DNA of 64,000 nucleotides from Heyndrickxia sporothermodurans (lineage in GTDB: Bacteria > Bacillota > Bacilli > Bacillales > Bacillaceae_C): NCBI GenBank assembly GCA_018333075.1, contig BORH01000002.1:389667-453666 (forward strand), read 5' to 3'. The translations under genes and the position numbers were made by a program. The notes under the pieces were generated by a model, which made no database searches, was not told where the DNA came from, and saw only the letters and a program-made list of their open reading frames with translations. Below are positions 46,267 through 55,127 of this stretch, piece after piece. Every line of letters begins with the position of its first letter. Position 1 is the first letter of the stretch.

Positions 46267-46526
46267 ATCTTTCCCTCCTTCCTATTTTCATAATTTTTAA
46301 CTACCTTTTGGGAGTTCTTATTTTTACATTAAATGGAATTTTCTTTGCATATTAATTGTATTTTTTCTTTATCCATCCTACATCAGACATATGTTGTAAC
46401 CTTCTTTAATCCTCTAGACTTGGAGATGAATCAGGTTTAGTCTCTTTCTAAAAATGGCAAAATAAAAAAACACTTAGAAATGGTCTCCATCTCATTGCTC
46501 TTTTGATTAAGTAAGATTTTTTAATG
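46267..46526. other. Gene-free stretch before small RNA copy B
   Basis: About 260 bp. It holds the ribosome binding site region of the RND remnant (AAGGAGGGAAAGATGTG reading on the minus strand) and otherwise AT-rich sequence with no supported ORF or hairpin. Confidence 0.3.
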
Positions 46527-46596
46527 TGTGACAATTTTGTTTCTCATGAATTTATAATCTAGCTTTCATGTTTATTTAGGAAATCTACTTTATGAT
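46527..46596 (+). promoter_or_regulatory. Promoter/control region of small RNA copy B
   Basis: The same 23-bp block as in copy A (46527-46549), then CTTTCATGT (46563-46571) and minus 10 TATGAT (46591-46596). The block, CTTTCATGT and TATGATA occupy the same relative positions in both copies while the sequence between them has diverged, which implies selection on these three elements. Confidence 0.65.
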
Positions 46597-46602
46597 ATAA
46601 AT

Positions 46603-46706
46603 AGTTGCAAGACAGTGCAGCAAAAACCTTATCAACTAGACCCCCCCAAATATTAGTCTAGTTAAACCCCCTTTTATATACCGGCCAAAATGGCCGGATT
46701 TTTTAT
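46603..46706 (+). ncRNA. Candidate C-rich small regulatory RNA, copy B (about 104 nt)
   Basis: A perfect 8-bp hairpin AACTAGAC / GTCTAGTT (46634-46663) has a loop containing a run of C (CCCCCC). Then comes an unpaired linker AAACCCCCTTTTATATA (46664-46680) and a strong terminator CCGGCCA / TGGCCGG (46681-46697) with six T. A weaker 5' TTGC/GCAA hairpin precedes. Two unpaired C-runs can pair with Shine-Dalgarno sites. No ORF. The same architecture as copy A (CTAG hairpin, C-rich linker ending TTTATATA, CCGG-AAAAT-CGG terminator). Identity to RoxS/RsaE/FsrA is unproven. Confidence 0.72.
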
Positions 46707-46846
46707 TTAAGAGTCTTCTTCCAAAACTACCTATTAAATTATATTTTCCTGATTTTTATTTTTTTCCCATCAATTGAAATATTCCGATAAAATAATTATT
46801 ATTGTTATAAAGAACATTAGAACTATTAATACAATAGGAGGAAAAA

Positions 46847-47476
46847 ATGAAACTAATAGATATTTCAAAGCCATTGACAAATTCTATCGCTGTTTGGCCA
46901 GGTGACACTCCATTCAACTATGAAGTGAATGTTACCAAACAACAGAGCGGCTCTGTGAATATTGGCAAGGTAACCATGAGTACACATACTGGAACACATA
47001 TTGACTCACCTTTTCATTTTGATGATGAAGGAAAAAAAATAAATGATCTTGATTTATCCATTTATATTGGTCCAGCACGAGTAATTGATGTTTCTAACTT
47101 GAAAAGTATTGGAGCGAAAGAACTCAAATTATTTGAATTAGGAGCTGAAGCGAGATTATTATTGAAAACGGATTCATCAACAAATCCTGAAGTTTTTCCT
47201 TCAAGCATTCCATTTTTACGCCCAGATCTTGGACCATACCTAAAAGAAAAAGGAATCACATTAGTTGGTGTAGATGTTCCATCTGTCGATCCATTGGATA
47301 GCAAAACTTTGGACGCACACCATTCTCTATTTAATAATAATGTGCATATTTTAGAAAATATCGATCTCCAAGATGTAACTCCAGGAACGTATGAACTTAT
47401 TGCCCTTCCATTATCAATTCAGGATGCTGATGGCAGTCCTGTACGGGCAATTTTAAGAATCATAAACGAGGTGTAG
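46847..47476 (+). CDS. kynB: Kynurenine formamidase (arylformamidase)
   Basis: 209 residues; cyclase family. The metal-binding signature STHTGTHIDSPFHF is present, together with ISKPLTNSIAVWPGDTPF at the N-terminus and LDAHHSLFNNNVHILENIDL near the C-terminus, matching bacterial KynB. Hydrolyses N-formylkynurenine to kynurenine and formate. ATG after AGGAGGAAAAA. First gene of the kynB-kynA pair. Confidence 0.93.
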   Translation: MKLIDISKPLTNSIAVWPGDTPFNYEVNVTKQQSGSVNIGKVTMSTHTGTHIDSPFHFDDEGKKINDLDLSIYIGPARVIDVSNLKSIGAKELKLFELGAEARLLLKTDSSTNPEVFPSSIPFLRPDLGPYLKEKGITLVGVDVPSVDPLDSKTLDAHHSLFNNNVHILENIDLQDVTPGTYELIALPLSIQDADGSPVRAILRIINEV

Positions 47477-47479
47477 ACT

Positions 47480-48301
47480 ATGTCTAATGAAAATAAAGTA
47501 TATACAGATTTTACAAACCGAATGACATATGGAGAATATTTACAATTGGATTCACTTCTTACCAGTCAAAAACGTTTATCTGACCATCATGATGAAATGT
47601 TGTTTATTATTATCCATCATGTAAGTGAATTATGGATGAAACTTATTCTTCATGAACTGCAAGCTGCAATCTCCTCAATATCGGAAGGAAAGTTTTCCCC
47701 AGCATTTAAAATGCTATCGCGTGTTTCTAAAATACAGACGCAAATTATTCAAGCTTGGGATGTTCTTTCAACATTAACACCTGCGGAGTATATGGAATTC
47801 AGGGATAAACTAGGACAAGCTTCTGGTTTTCAATCTCATCAATATCGACTGATCGAATTTGCATTAGGATATAAAACTCGTCATATTTTAGAAATTTATA
47901 AAAAAAATCCATCTATATATTCAATATTAGACTCTGCACTTCATGCACCAAGTCTATACGATGTATCGATACAAGCTCTTGCAGCTCAAGGTTTATCAAT
48001 TAACCCTACTATTTTGGATAGGGATTATTCAAAAACATATCAAGCAGATCCAAGTGTAGAGCTTGCTTGGTTAGAAGTTTACAAAAATGTAGACCGTTAT
48101 TGGGATTTGTATGAATTAGCTGAAAAGCTAGTCGATATTGAAGATTGGCTACAACAGTGGAGATTCCGACATATGAAAACAGTTGAACGTATTATCGGCC
48201 ACAAGCAAGGAACTGGAGGCTCCAGCGGAGTCACATACTTAAAGAAAGTTCTTGATCATCGTTTTTTCCCTGAGTTATGGGATATTCGAACGAAGCTATA
48301 A
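47480..48301 (+). CDS. kynA: Tryptophan 2,3-dioxygenase
   Basis: 273-residue haem enzyme that opens the indole ring of tryptophan. [36 protein letters not shown] (includes the substrate region and an axial-side His region), [14 protein letters not shown] and the late [26 protein letters not shown] (haem/substrate loop) are as in bacterial TDO. Starts 3 bp after the kynB stop, with GAGGTG upstream, so the two form an operon. The third gene of the usual set, kynU, is not in this window. Confidence 0.94.
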   Translation: MSNENKVYTDFTNRMTYGEYLQLDSLLTSQKRLSDHHDEMLFIIIHHVSELWMKLILHELQAAISSISEGKFSPAFKMLSRVSKIQTQIIQAWDVLSTLTPAEYMEFRDKLGQASGFQSHQYRLIEFALGYKTRHILEIYKKNPSIYSILDSALHAPSLYDVSIQALAAQGLSINPTILDRDYSKTYQADPSVELAWLEVYKNVDRYWDLYELAEKLVDIEDWLQQWRFRHMKTVERIIGHKQGTGGSSGVTYLKKVLDHRFFPELWDIRTKL

Positions 48302-48367
48302 TTTTTTTCAAACCCTTTCATGCAAGTAAACATATAATGTTCCAATGACTTGAAGGAGGGGTAAGGT

Positions 48368-49084
48368 TTGGATTATTCATATCAAGATGCGCTTGCCTTT
48401 TATGGTATTGGGGGCGCTCATCCTGGAGGATTAACGCTAACGAAGCAAATATTAAAAAACGAAAAGTTAAATGAGGCAACAAAAATATTAGATGCAGGAT
48501 GTGGAACCGGTCAAACCTCTGCTTTTCTTGCAAAAACATATAAATGTGATGTAACTGCAGTAGATTCTCATCCAATTATGATTCAAAAAGCTAAGGAACG
48601 TTTTAACTATAGCAATCTAGAAGTAAAAGTGATTGAAAGTAGTGTTGAAAGTCTTCCGTTTAAAGATGAATCATTCGACTATATCATCTCAGAATCAGTC
48701 GTCACTTTCACTAATATAAAAAAAACATTACCAGAATATTTTCGAGTGTTAAAAAATAATGGAATTCTAATCAGCACAGATATGACAGCTGAAAAGTCTT
48801 TTAAAGAAGAAGATTTGTTGAAAATAAAGGAAGTATATAGTATTTCCAATGTTTTAACAGAAGAACAGTGGCTTACAGCTTTCCAAACAGCAGGCTTTCG
48901 AAAAGCAAATGTAATACTTATGGATACGCTATATTCACATTTACTAAAAGAAACAGATCACCCTGAGTTTAAAATGTCCTCATATATCAATCCGAAGCTT
49001 ACTGAGATTCTTTTCAAGCATCAACAAATAACAAACAGTTTCTCCAAAAAAATAGGTTATCGTACTTTTAAATCAATAAAATAA
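48368..49084 (+). CDS. Class I SAM-dependent methyltransferase
   Basis: 238 residues. SAM motif I ILDAGCGTGQTSAFLA, acidic loop VTAVDSHPIM, VIESSVESLPF, and YFRVLKNNGILISTD. Substrate unknown. TTG start with AAGGAGGGG about 6 nt upstream. It follows kynA by 67 bp on the same strand and ends in its own terminator, so it may be a third gene of the kyn transcript; nothing in the protein ties it to tryptophan breakdown. Confidence 0.85.
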   Translation: MDYSYQDALAFYGIGGAHPGGLTLTKQILKNEKLNEATKILDAGCGTGQTSAFLAKTYKCDVTAVDSHPIMIQKAKERFNYSNLEVKVIESSVESLPFKDESFDYIISESVVTFTNIKKTLPEYFRVLKNNGILISTDMTAEKSFKEEDLLKIKEVYSISNVLTEEQWLTAFQTAGFRKANVILMDTLYSHLLKETDHPEFKMSSYINPKLTEILFKHQQITNSFSKKIGYRTFKSIK

Positions 49085-49094
49085 GAAATGTTAT

Positions 49095-49128
49095 AGCATG
49101 TATATCAATTTGATACATGCTTTTTTTT
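49095..49128 (+). terminator. Terminator after the methyltransferase
   Basis: AGCATGTAT (49095-49103) pairs with ATACATGCT (49113-49121), followed by TTTTTTTT. Confidence 0.85.
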
Positions 49129-49147
49129 AATAGGTAAAAATGATTAT

Positions 49148-49176
49148 AAAGAGGATCCAAGCATAAGATCCTCTTT
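49148..49176 (-). terminator. Terminator of the coaW unit
   Basis: AAAGAGGATC (49148-49157) with GATCCTCTTT (49167-49176), giving T-runs on both strands; placed at the end of the minus-strand small membrane protein gene. Confidence 0.78.
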
Positions 49177-49178
49177 TT

Positions 49179-49406
49179 TTACTTAGAATGTTGAACCTTT
49201 GACCATCTTCTAATAAATATTATATTAACGAAAATAGAAGCAATCGTTATCATTAAAAAGAGAAATCCTATCACTACATATCCCATTTTAAATGAGACGA
49301 TTGAAAAAAAAGCAACAGCTAATAAGATAATCCACCCAAAAAAGATCGTAGCAAAATAATAGCTCTTCTCCAAAATTTCACCGCCTATGTAATTTGATAA
49401 AATCAT
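49179..49406 (-). CDS. Small two-helix membrane protein
   Basis: Up to 75 residues with two hydrophobic segments (FATIFFGWIILLAVAFFSIV and VVIGFLFLMITIASIFVNIIF) and a short basic tail. Not recognised. The start is uncertain: a TTG at 49373 follows GGCGGTGA, whereas the first ATG at 49406 has no ribosome binding site. It follows coaW on the same strand and shares its terminator. Confidence 0.6.
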   Translation of the reverse strand: MILSNYIGGEILEKSYYFATIFFGWIILLAVAFFSIVSFKMGYVVIGFLFLMITIASIFVNIIFIRRWSKVQHSK

Positions 49407-49409
49407 GTA

Positions 49410-50222
49410 CTAATAATAAAGTGCGCCTAAGGCTCCCGCAAATTGACCCTCTGTCAAAAATATTGTCTCTAAGCCCAGCATCGATTGATAGTTCACAATT
49501 GCCTTTTTTAATAAATCATTATGATTTAATGTTCCACCGACATATACGATGTCTTCAATATTATGTTTAGTTGCTTCACTAGAAACGAGTAAACATATCG
49601 TCTCTGCAATCATATTAATTAACGCTGCCATTGCATCATTCTTATTAATCGCTTGATGATTTGATATTTTGCCAAAATTAGCTGCGGTCAGATCTCCAGC
49701 TATAGCTGTATGACCATTTGAATATATATCTGAAACAACCAAATCAACAGAGTGTCTATTTCCAAGACTACCCATCTCTATTCTTTTTTCATAATTATAC
49801 TCCTTCGTCAAGAGTAGCCCAAGTCCTGTAAAAGTCCCTCCGCCAATACCAGTTCCTAATAATCTGCTAACTTGATGATTGTCTGTTTTTATTATTGATG
49901 TCCCAGTACCAATTGAAACAATGATAAATTGATTTAAATCTATTTTATGTTCATTCTTTAATAGAATGGATGTCCCTCGACTTGTCGCTTCGAATTCTGA
50001 TATAGTTGTTATATTATTAAATATCCTAGATATTTCTTGTACTTTTCCTCCAGTTATTATTTTCCTTGCATCAGGAGCTAGCATATTCAACCAATTACAA
50101 ACCTCATCCATTTTAGAAATTGGATACCGTTTCGTATGTAATCGATTATTTTTTTCAAAAGCGATTTTTAAAAAAGTACCACCTGCATCGATTCCTATTT
50201 TCTTTATCGACAAGCTTTCCAT
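49410..50222 (-). CDS. coaW: Type II pantothenate kinase
   Basis: 270 residues, actin-like ATPase fold: IGIDAGGTFLKIAF, VSIGTGTSII, GTGIGGGTFTGLGLLL, and DIVYVGGTLNHNDLL. Makes 4-phosphopantothenate, the first step of CoA synthesis, and unlike CoaA is usually not feedback-inhibited by CoA. ATG preceded by AAAGGAGAAAGGA. A small membrane protein follows directly. Confidence 0.9.
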   Translation of the reverse strand: MESLSIKKIGIDAGGTFLKIAFEKNNRLHTKRYPISKMDEVCNWLNMLAPDARKIITGGKVQEISRIFNNITTISEFEATSRGTSILLKNEHKIDLNQFIIVSIGTGTSIIKTDNHQVSRLLGTGIGGGTFTGLGLLLTKEYNYEKRIEMGSLGNRHSVDLVVSDIYSNGHTAIAGDLTAANFGKISNHQAINKNDAMAALINMIAETICLLVSSEATKHNIEDIVYVGGTLNHNDLLKKAIVNYQSMLGLETIFLTEGQFAGALGALYY

Positions 50223-50253
50223 TCCTTTCTCCTTTATGTCCTCTTATCATATT

Positions 50254-50538
50254 TCAATTTTTCACCTTTTTCGGCTTTATTAATGATAAAAGTAGCCAAT
50301 TAATAATATTTATAATTATAGATGATAAAACATAATAGATGATGCCAGGAACAATAAAATAAAGAAGTTCTCGATTTACAACTAGCCACCAACAAATACC
50401 AAGCAAATGCAAGGATACATTAATAATTGTTCCTTCAATTAAAGGTTTTTTATAAATTTCAAAGCTTCTAATACGATACAAACTCCAGCCTATTGATAAA
50501 ACAAAAGAAACGATTACAAAGCTAAAATATATTAACAT
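50254..50538 (-). CDS. Small membrane protein, unknown
   Basis: 94 residues with three hydrophobic helices (residues about 3-21, 38-54, 58-88) and a basic C-terminus KPKKVKN. Not assigned to a family with certainty; it resembles small CBO0543-like membrane proteins. ATG with GGGAGGGATGAGG directly upstream. That ribosome binding site is complementary to a pyrimidine run just ahead of it (see the hairpin entry). Confidence 0.62.
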   Translation of the reverse strand: MLIYFSFVIVSFVLSIGWSLYRIRSFEIYKKPLIEGTIINVSLHLLGICWWLVVNRELLYFIVPGIIYYVLSSIIINIINWLLLSLIKPKKVKN

Positions 50539-50545
50539 GCCTCAT

Positions 50546-50574
50546 CCCTCCCATACAATATATTGAGGGGAGGG
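50546..50574 (-). promoter_or_regulatory. Hairpin that would sequester a ribosome binding site
   Basis: CCCTCCC (50546-50552, the antisense of the Shine-Dalgarno) and GGGAGGG (50568-50574) form a perfect 7-bp GC-rich stem with a 15-nt AT-rich loop. In the minus-strand mRNA the Shine-Dalgarno GGGAGGG is the 3' arm, 8 nt before the ATG at 50538. Folding would block translation. Confidence 0.5.
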
Positions 50575-50671
50575 GTAGAACATGAATATTCAATTTTTCT
50601 TTTCTAGAACTTTCTAGTAAATAAAAATGTTCACCAAAACCTCGGATAGCTTATTTCTAATAAAAAGTATA

Positions 50672-53600
50672 TCAATTAATAAACTCAAACTGCGTCTTAC
50701 TTCCATTTTGACTTGTATATACTTCTAAATGGGCATCAATGCGCTCTTTTAATTCGGGAACATGTGAAATTATCCCTACTAATCTCCCACTATTTTGAAT
50801 ATCCATTAATGATTCAATTGCTTGATCTAATGATTCGGGATCAAGGGTACCGAAGCCTTCGTCAATAAACATTGTTTCAAGTGATACACCGCCTGCATGT
50901 TGTTGAACAACATCGGCAAGTCCTAAAGCTAAAGCGAGTGAAGCTTTAAAGCTTTCTCCACCGGATAATGTTTTCACGTGTCTTTCCTGTCCAGTGTATT
51001 GATCAAATACCAAGAGCTCTAATCCACTTTGAACATTCCCTTTTGAACGATCTGTTTTCCTTAGCAGACGGTACCTCCCGCTTGTCATCCTTTGCAAGCG
51101 AATGTTAGCCACTTGGAGTATATCATCCAGAAAAGAGGCAAGTACAAATCTTTCAAAGGTAATTCGATAGGTGTTTTGGCCTCTCGCAAGATCTGATAAA
51201 TGACCAATAAGCCTATAATTTTCTTCGGCTTCTTCTATTGATGTATTAATTGACTCTACTTTTGTCATTATTTCTTCATTATGTCGAATATTCATAAGTG
51301 AATTAGTATATATTGTAGACATTTGCTGAAGCTGTGATTCTACCTCACTAAACTGTTGATTTAATTTTTCAATTTTTGGTTTTTCCACAGTGCTAAGACG
51401 TTCATCCAATTCTTTAAAACGATCTGAAACAGAGCGCAGCTCTTCACGATAATTCTGTACCTGTTCTTCCTTTTCGTTAATAACTTTGTTATCTCGTTTT
51501 GCTAATGAAAATTGCTTATAATTAGTAAATCCTTCTTCATCCAACATTTTTAAAAATTTTTCTCGTTCCTCGCTTAACGTTTTTTCAGATTTCAGCAATA
51601 ATTCCGAGACCTTTTCATTTGTAGCTTGCGCACCAGATAGCTGTTCTTTTAATTTCTGAACCTCTTGACTCGCCGATTCATACGCTTGATCCAATTGTTG
51701 TTTCTGTCTGGTCAATGAATGAATCTTCTTCTCATAATCATCAATTTTTCTAATTTCCTGTGGGATCTTTTCCAAAGAATGAAGTATAGTGATTTTCTGT
51801 TCTGTAAATAATTTTGAAGCTTCTTTTTCTTTTTGTGAATAATGTTCAAGATTGTTTTTCTCTTCCTTTAATTGTTCTTCTAATTGTTCTAATTCATTAT
51901 TAATCTTAGTTAATTCTGACGACGCTTCCTTTTGTTCTTTAATCTGCCGCTGTTTTTCACTCAATTTTTCTTCAAAGTGTAGTAAAGTCACAGTAATATC
52001 TTGAACTTTTATATCTGGAATTAAAGTTAAAAGCTCCGACCTCTGATCTTCAATTATCTCATTAATATGTGAATGATTTCCTTTTTCTTCAATTAACTGT
52101 GTTTCTATTAATCTATATTCCTTTTCCAGCTGTTCTACTTCTAATTTCGCACTTTTAAAATCAGACTCTGTTGGGATATCCTCCTCACTAAGTGATGGGT
52201 TTGGATGATGAAAGGAGCCGCAAACAGGACAGGGTGAATCGTCTACCAAAGTACGTGCTAATAGACTAGCTTGGCCAATATTCCATTTAGCCTCAACTGC
52301 CGAAAGTGTCTTTCTTGAATCTGCTAATCTAGCCCCAGCATTCTCGTATAGTTTTTCTTTTTTAACTAAAGACTGGTCAATAGTGGACTCTTTTTGTATA
52401 AGAGTATTTAACTTATTTAATTTTTGAGCAACATTCGTTAAATGGTTTAACTCATTTTCATTTTTTAATAAAAGTAATTGAATATTATCTAATTGCTTTT
52501 GTTCATTTTTCTTTATTAATAATTGCTCCTCTTTTAATTCAATCTTTTTCTTAGAGATATTGATTTTCGCTTCTATTTCTTTAAACTCTTTTTCTAAATG
52601 TTGTAATTCTTGTTCTCTTTTCGATAATGAATATACATCATCTTTAACATTTGTAACTTTAATTAATTGGTCAGCTAAACGTTCTCGTTCATTGGATCTA
52701 CCTTCTTCAATTCTCAAGCTTTTCTCCGCGTCATCTAAGGCTGACAAAATTTGCTGCAATTGGATCTTTGAATTCTGAAGTTCTTGTTGATTAGAGTCAA
52801 ATTCTTTTTTGATACGATGACATAATTGGTCCTGCTGTTCTAGACGAGATGCTTTATATGCCTGACTAATTTCAACTTTCATTTGTTCAAAGTAGACTTT
52901 TTTAGCTAATAATTCAGCTCTTTCTTTTTTTAATTGATCACGAGCGTTAAATTGATTTAATAACGTTTCGGCCTCATCTACTTTTTTCTTTACCTCGTCA
53001 CGGTCCCTTTTTTTCATTTCGATATTCTGATGAAGTTCAGCTGTTTTCTGCTTCATCTTTTTTATCTCCTCTGACAATAAGCTGACAATTTTCACATTAT
53101 TTATGTGATCCTCTCCAAGCTCCTGTTTTAATTCATCGTTTTCTGTGAAATAGATAGATTTCAACGCTAATGTCCGTTCATCAATTTTCGATACTACTTG
53201 TTTTTTTAATGATGTAGCCTCTTCCTTCAATTGCTCCTCCATACGTTTATATAGTTCAGTATGAAAAAGCCTTTGTAATATCTGTTCTTTATCCTTACTA
53301 TCTGATATTAAAAGCTTTCGAAACTCTCCTTGAGGAATCATTAAGATCTGTCTAAATTGGTTCGCATCTAATTGGATAATTTCTTTAATTTTTTCATCTG
53401 CCTCGCGAACATTTGCAGCAAGCAGTTGTTTCTGTCCTTCTTCATTAACCACATAAATTTCAGCCCTAGCGTTAACCGTTGTATATCCGTCTCCCCTCGA
53501 CTTTCGTTTTTCTTGCTGTGGTGATCGCCATATACAGTAGGTTTTATTTCTTAATGAAAATTGCAATGAGACCTCTGTGGGTAAATCATCTACAGCAAAT

Positions 53601-53806
53601 TGACTTCGAAGTTCACTTCCATTACGATCTTCCCCACTCGCTTTCCCATAAATCGCAAAACTAATGGCATCAAATATCGTTGTTTTTCCTGCACCCGTTT
53701 TTCCAGAAATGACAAACATCGTTCGATTTCCTAGTGCTGTAAAATCTATTACTTCTTTTTCTGCATACGGACCAAATGCCTGCATCATTAATTTTAGTGG
53801 TTTCAT
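50672..53806 (-). CDS. sbcC: SbcC, ATPase subunit of the SbcCD nuclease
   Basis: 1044-residue SMC/Rad50-like ATPase. Walker A ISGKTGAGKTTIFDAI near the N-terminus, long coiled coil, mid-protein zinc hook CPVC (in DDSPCPVCGSFHHP), second coiled coil, then signature LSGGESFKASLALALGLAD and Walker B TMFIDEGFGTLD. With SbcD it opens and degrades hairpin and protein-blocked DNA ends. ATG overlaps the sbcD stop by 4 nt (ATGA). Confidence 0.95.
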   Translation of the reverse strand: MKPLKLMMQAFGPYAEKEVIDFTALGNRTMFVISGKTGAGKTTIFDAISFAIYGKASGEDRNGSELRSQFAVDDLPTEVSLQFSLRNKTYCIWRSPQQEKRKSRGDGYTTVNARAEIYVVNEEGQKQLLAANVREADEKIKEIIQLDANQFRQILMIPQGEFRKLLISDSKDKEQILQRLFHTELYKRMEEQLKEEATSLKKQVVSKIDERTLALKSIYFTENDELKQELGEDHINNVKIVSLLSEEIKKMKQKTAELHQNIEMKKRDRDEVKKKVDEAETLLNQFNARDQLKKERAELLAKKVYFEQMKVEISQAYKASRLEQQDQLCHRIKKEFDSNQQELQNSKIQLQQILSALDDAEKSLRIEEGRSNERERLADQLIKVTNVKDDVYSLSKREQELQHLEKEFKEIEAKINISKKKIELKEEQLLIKKNEQKQLDNIQLLLLKNENELNHLTNVAQKLNKLNTLIQKESTIDQSLVKKEKLYENAGARLADSRKTLSAVEAKWNIGQASLLARTLVDDSPCPVCGSFHHPNPSLSEEDIPTESDFKSAKLEVEQLEKEYRLIETQLIEEKGNHSHINEIIEDQRSELLTLIPDIKVQDITVTLLHFEEKLSEKQRQIKEQKEASSELTKINNELEQLEEQLKEEKNNLEHYSQKEKEASKLFTEQKITILHSLEKIPQEIRKIDDYEKKIHSLTRQKQQLDQAYESASQEVQKLKEQLSGAQATNEKVSELLLKSEKTLSEEREKFLKMLDEEGFTNYKQFSLAKRDNKVINEKEEQVQNYREELRSVSDRFKELDERLSTVEKPKIEKLNQQFSEVESQLQQMSTIYTNSLMNIRHNEEIMTKVESINTSIEEAEENYRLIGHLSDLARGQNTYRITFERFVLASFLDDILQVANIRLQRMTSGRYRLLRKTDRSKGNVQSGLELLVFDQYTGQERHVKTLSGGESFKASLALALGLADVVQQHAGGVSLETMFIDEGFGTLDPESLDQAIESLMDIQNSGRLVGIISHVPELKERIDAHLEVYTSQNGSKTQFEFIN

Positions 53807-54948
53807 AGATTGTGAGAATCTCCTTTCACATGATCAATAATACGAATCATCAAGTCCTTTTTTTCATTACTAAATTCAGACGTAGTCATTTCTCGATAAA
53901 ATTCTTCAAATAATGATAGCTCTGTCTTTGATTGTCTGTTACCTATTTGAAGATATTGTTTTTCCTTTAAATCTTTTTGCTCAATTTTTTTTTCTAGGTG
54001 GAGCACATTGGGATAAACTTGTCTAAGCTTATTTATTGGATCTAATATTGCTCCTTCATCTTGAAGAACAATTTTTAAATAATCATCCACTTTTTCTTTC
54101 ATATAGAATGAGGGGTCTAATAATTCATCTAGAAATCCAGTAATTTCTCTCATGTCATTCTTTGGAGATAAAAGCCTTTCTTCTATGGATAATTCACCTT
54201 TTGAATTAATATTAATAATGGATACTGCCTTCCGTTGCTTTGCTTCAGAAAATGAATATTTGAGCAATGATCCAGAGTACTTTATAGATGGATGTTTAAT
54301 TGCATCGGGACTATGCAGATGACCTAATGCTGTGTATGTGAACGGCTGAAAGCAATCCATTGATACACATCCAGTTCCTCCCACTGACAATATCCGTTCA
54401 GAATCACTGGTCGTTCCCCCAGCTACAAATGCATGTCCAATAAACACATTTGGTTCACTTGAGTTTAGTGTTTTTTCAATTTGTCCAACAAGTGATTTCA
54501 TTGCATCCTCATGTGAATGTATCGATGGATCTTCAAGCAGTTCACGAACAATTCCGGGCTCTGCATAGGGAACTAGATAAAAATTCACTCCATTAATAGG
54601 TATAGGAGCAAATTCTTTTGTTAATTTTCCTTGCATAAAAAAATTGCTATGACGATACCAAGAGGAACCAAATGATAGACGTTCCGCACTATCATGATTC
54701 CCCGAAATCGCTAATATCGGTGTTTTCATTTCAACATTAATTTTATATAATACATCATTTAATAAATTCACTGCTTCAGTAGGCGGTACAGAGCGATCAT
54801 ACAGATCTCCTGCTATTACTACCGCATCAGGCTGTTCTACTTCAATAAGCTGAATAAATTGATTAAGTACATATCTTTGTTCCTCAGTCATGTATATGCC
54901 ATGTACCAGCTTTCCTAAATGCCAGTCTGCAGTATGTATAAATTTCAA
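53803..54948 (-). CDS. sbcD: SbcD, nuclease subunit of the SbcCD complex
   Basis: 381-residue Mre11-like metallophosphoesterase. Metal motifs HTADWHLGK, VIAGDLYDR, ISGNHDSAERL, and ALGHLHSPD. Forms the nuclease with SbcC. TTG start 8 nt behind AGAGGTG. First gene of the sbcDC operon. Confidence 0.95.
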   Translation of the reverse strand: MKFIHTADWHLGKLVHGIYMTEEQRYVLNQFIQLIEVEQPDAVVIAGDLYDRSVPPTEAVNLLNDVLYKINVEMKTPILAISGNHDSAERLSFGSSWYRHSNFFMQGKLTKEFAPIPINGVNFYLVPYAEPGIVRELLEDPSIHSHEDAMKSLVGQIEKTLNSSEPNVFIGHAFVAGGTTSDSERILSVGGTGCVSMDCFQPFTYTALGHLHSPDAIKHPSIKYSGSLLKYSFSEAKQRKAVSIININSKGELSIEERLLSPKNDMREITGFLDELLDPSFYMKEKVDDYLKIVLQDEGAILDPINKLRQVYPNVLHLEKKIEQKDLKEKQYLQIGNRQSKTELSLFEEFYREMTTSEFSNEKKDLMIRIIDHVKGDSHNL

Positions 54949-55127
54949 CGGTTTACACCTCTTCGCTTCTACTATTTTCTGATTTCATTATAACAAAAAT
55001 CATCTATTTATATGATTCTAGGAACGAATTTCAATAATGATCAACATTCCAATTAATAAGATTTTTTTCTTTAAATCTAGCATTTCACTATTCATTTATA
55101 TAAAATGCAAAATAGAGGTGAATTTCC

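Noticed and set aside
44155-46549. The 23-bp direct repeats as target-site duplications of a transposon
   Set aside because: Too long for common insertion sequences, no terminal inverted repeats or transposase between them, and similarity continues at fixed offsets into promoter and RNA elements.
48318-48575. 85-codon minus-strand frame over the methyltransferase start
   Set aside because: Antisense to SAM motif I of a well-supported gene; hydrophobic run is a by-product of the opposite strand.
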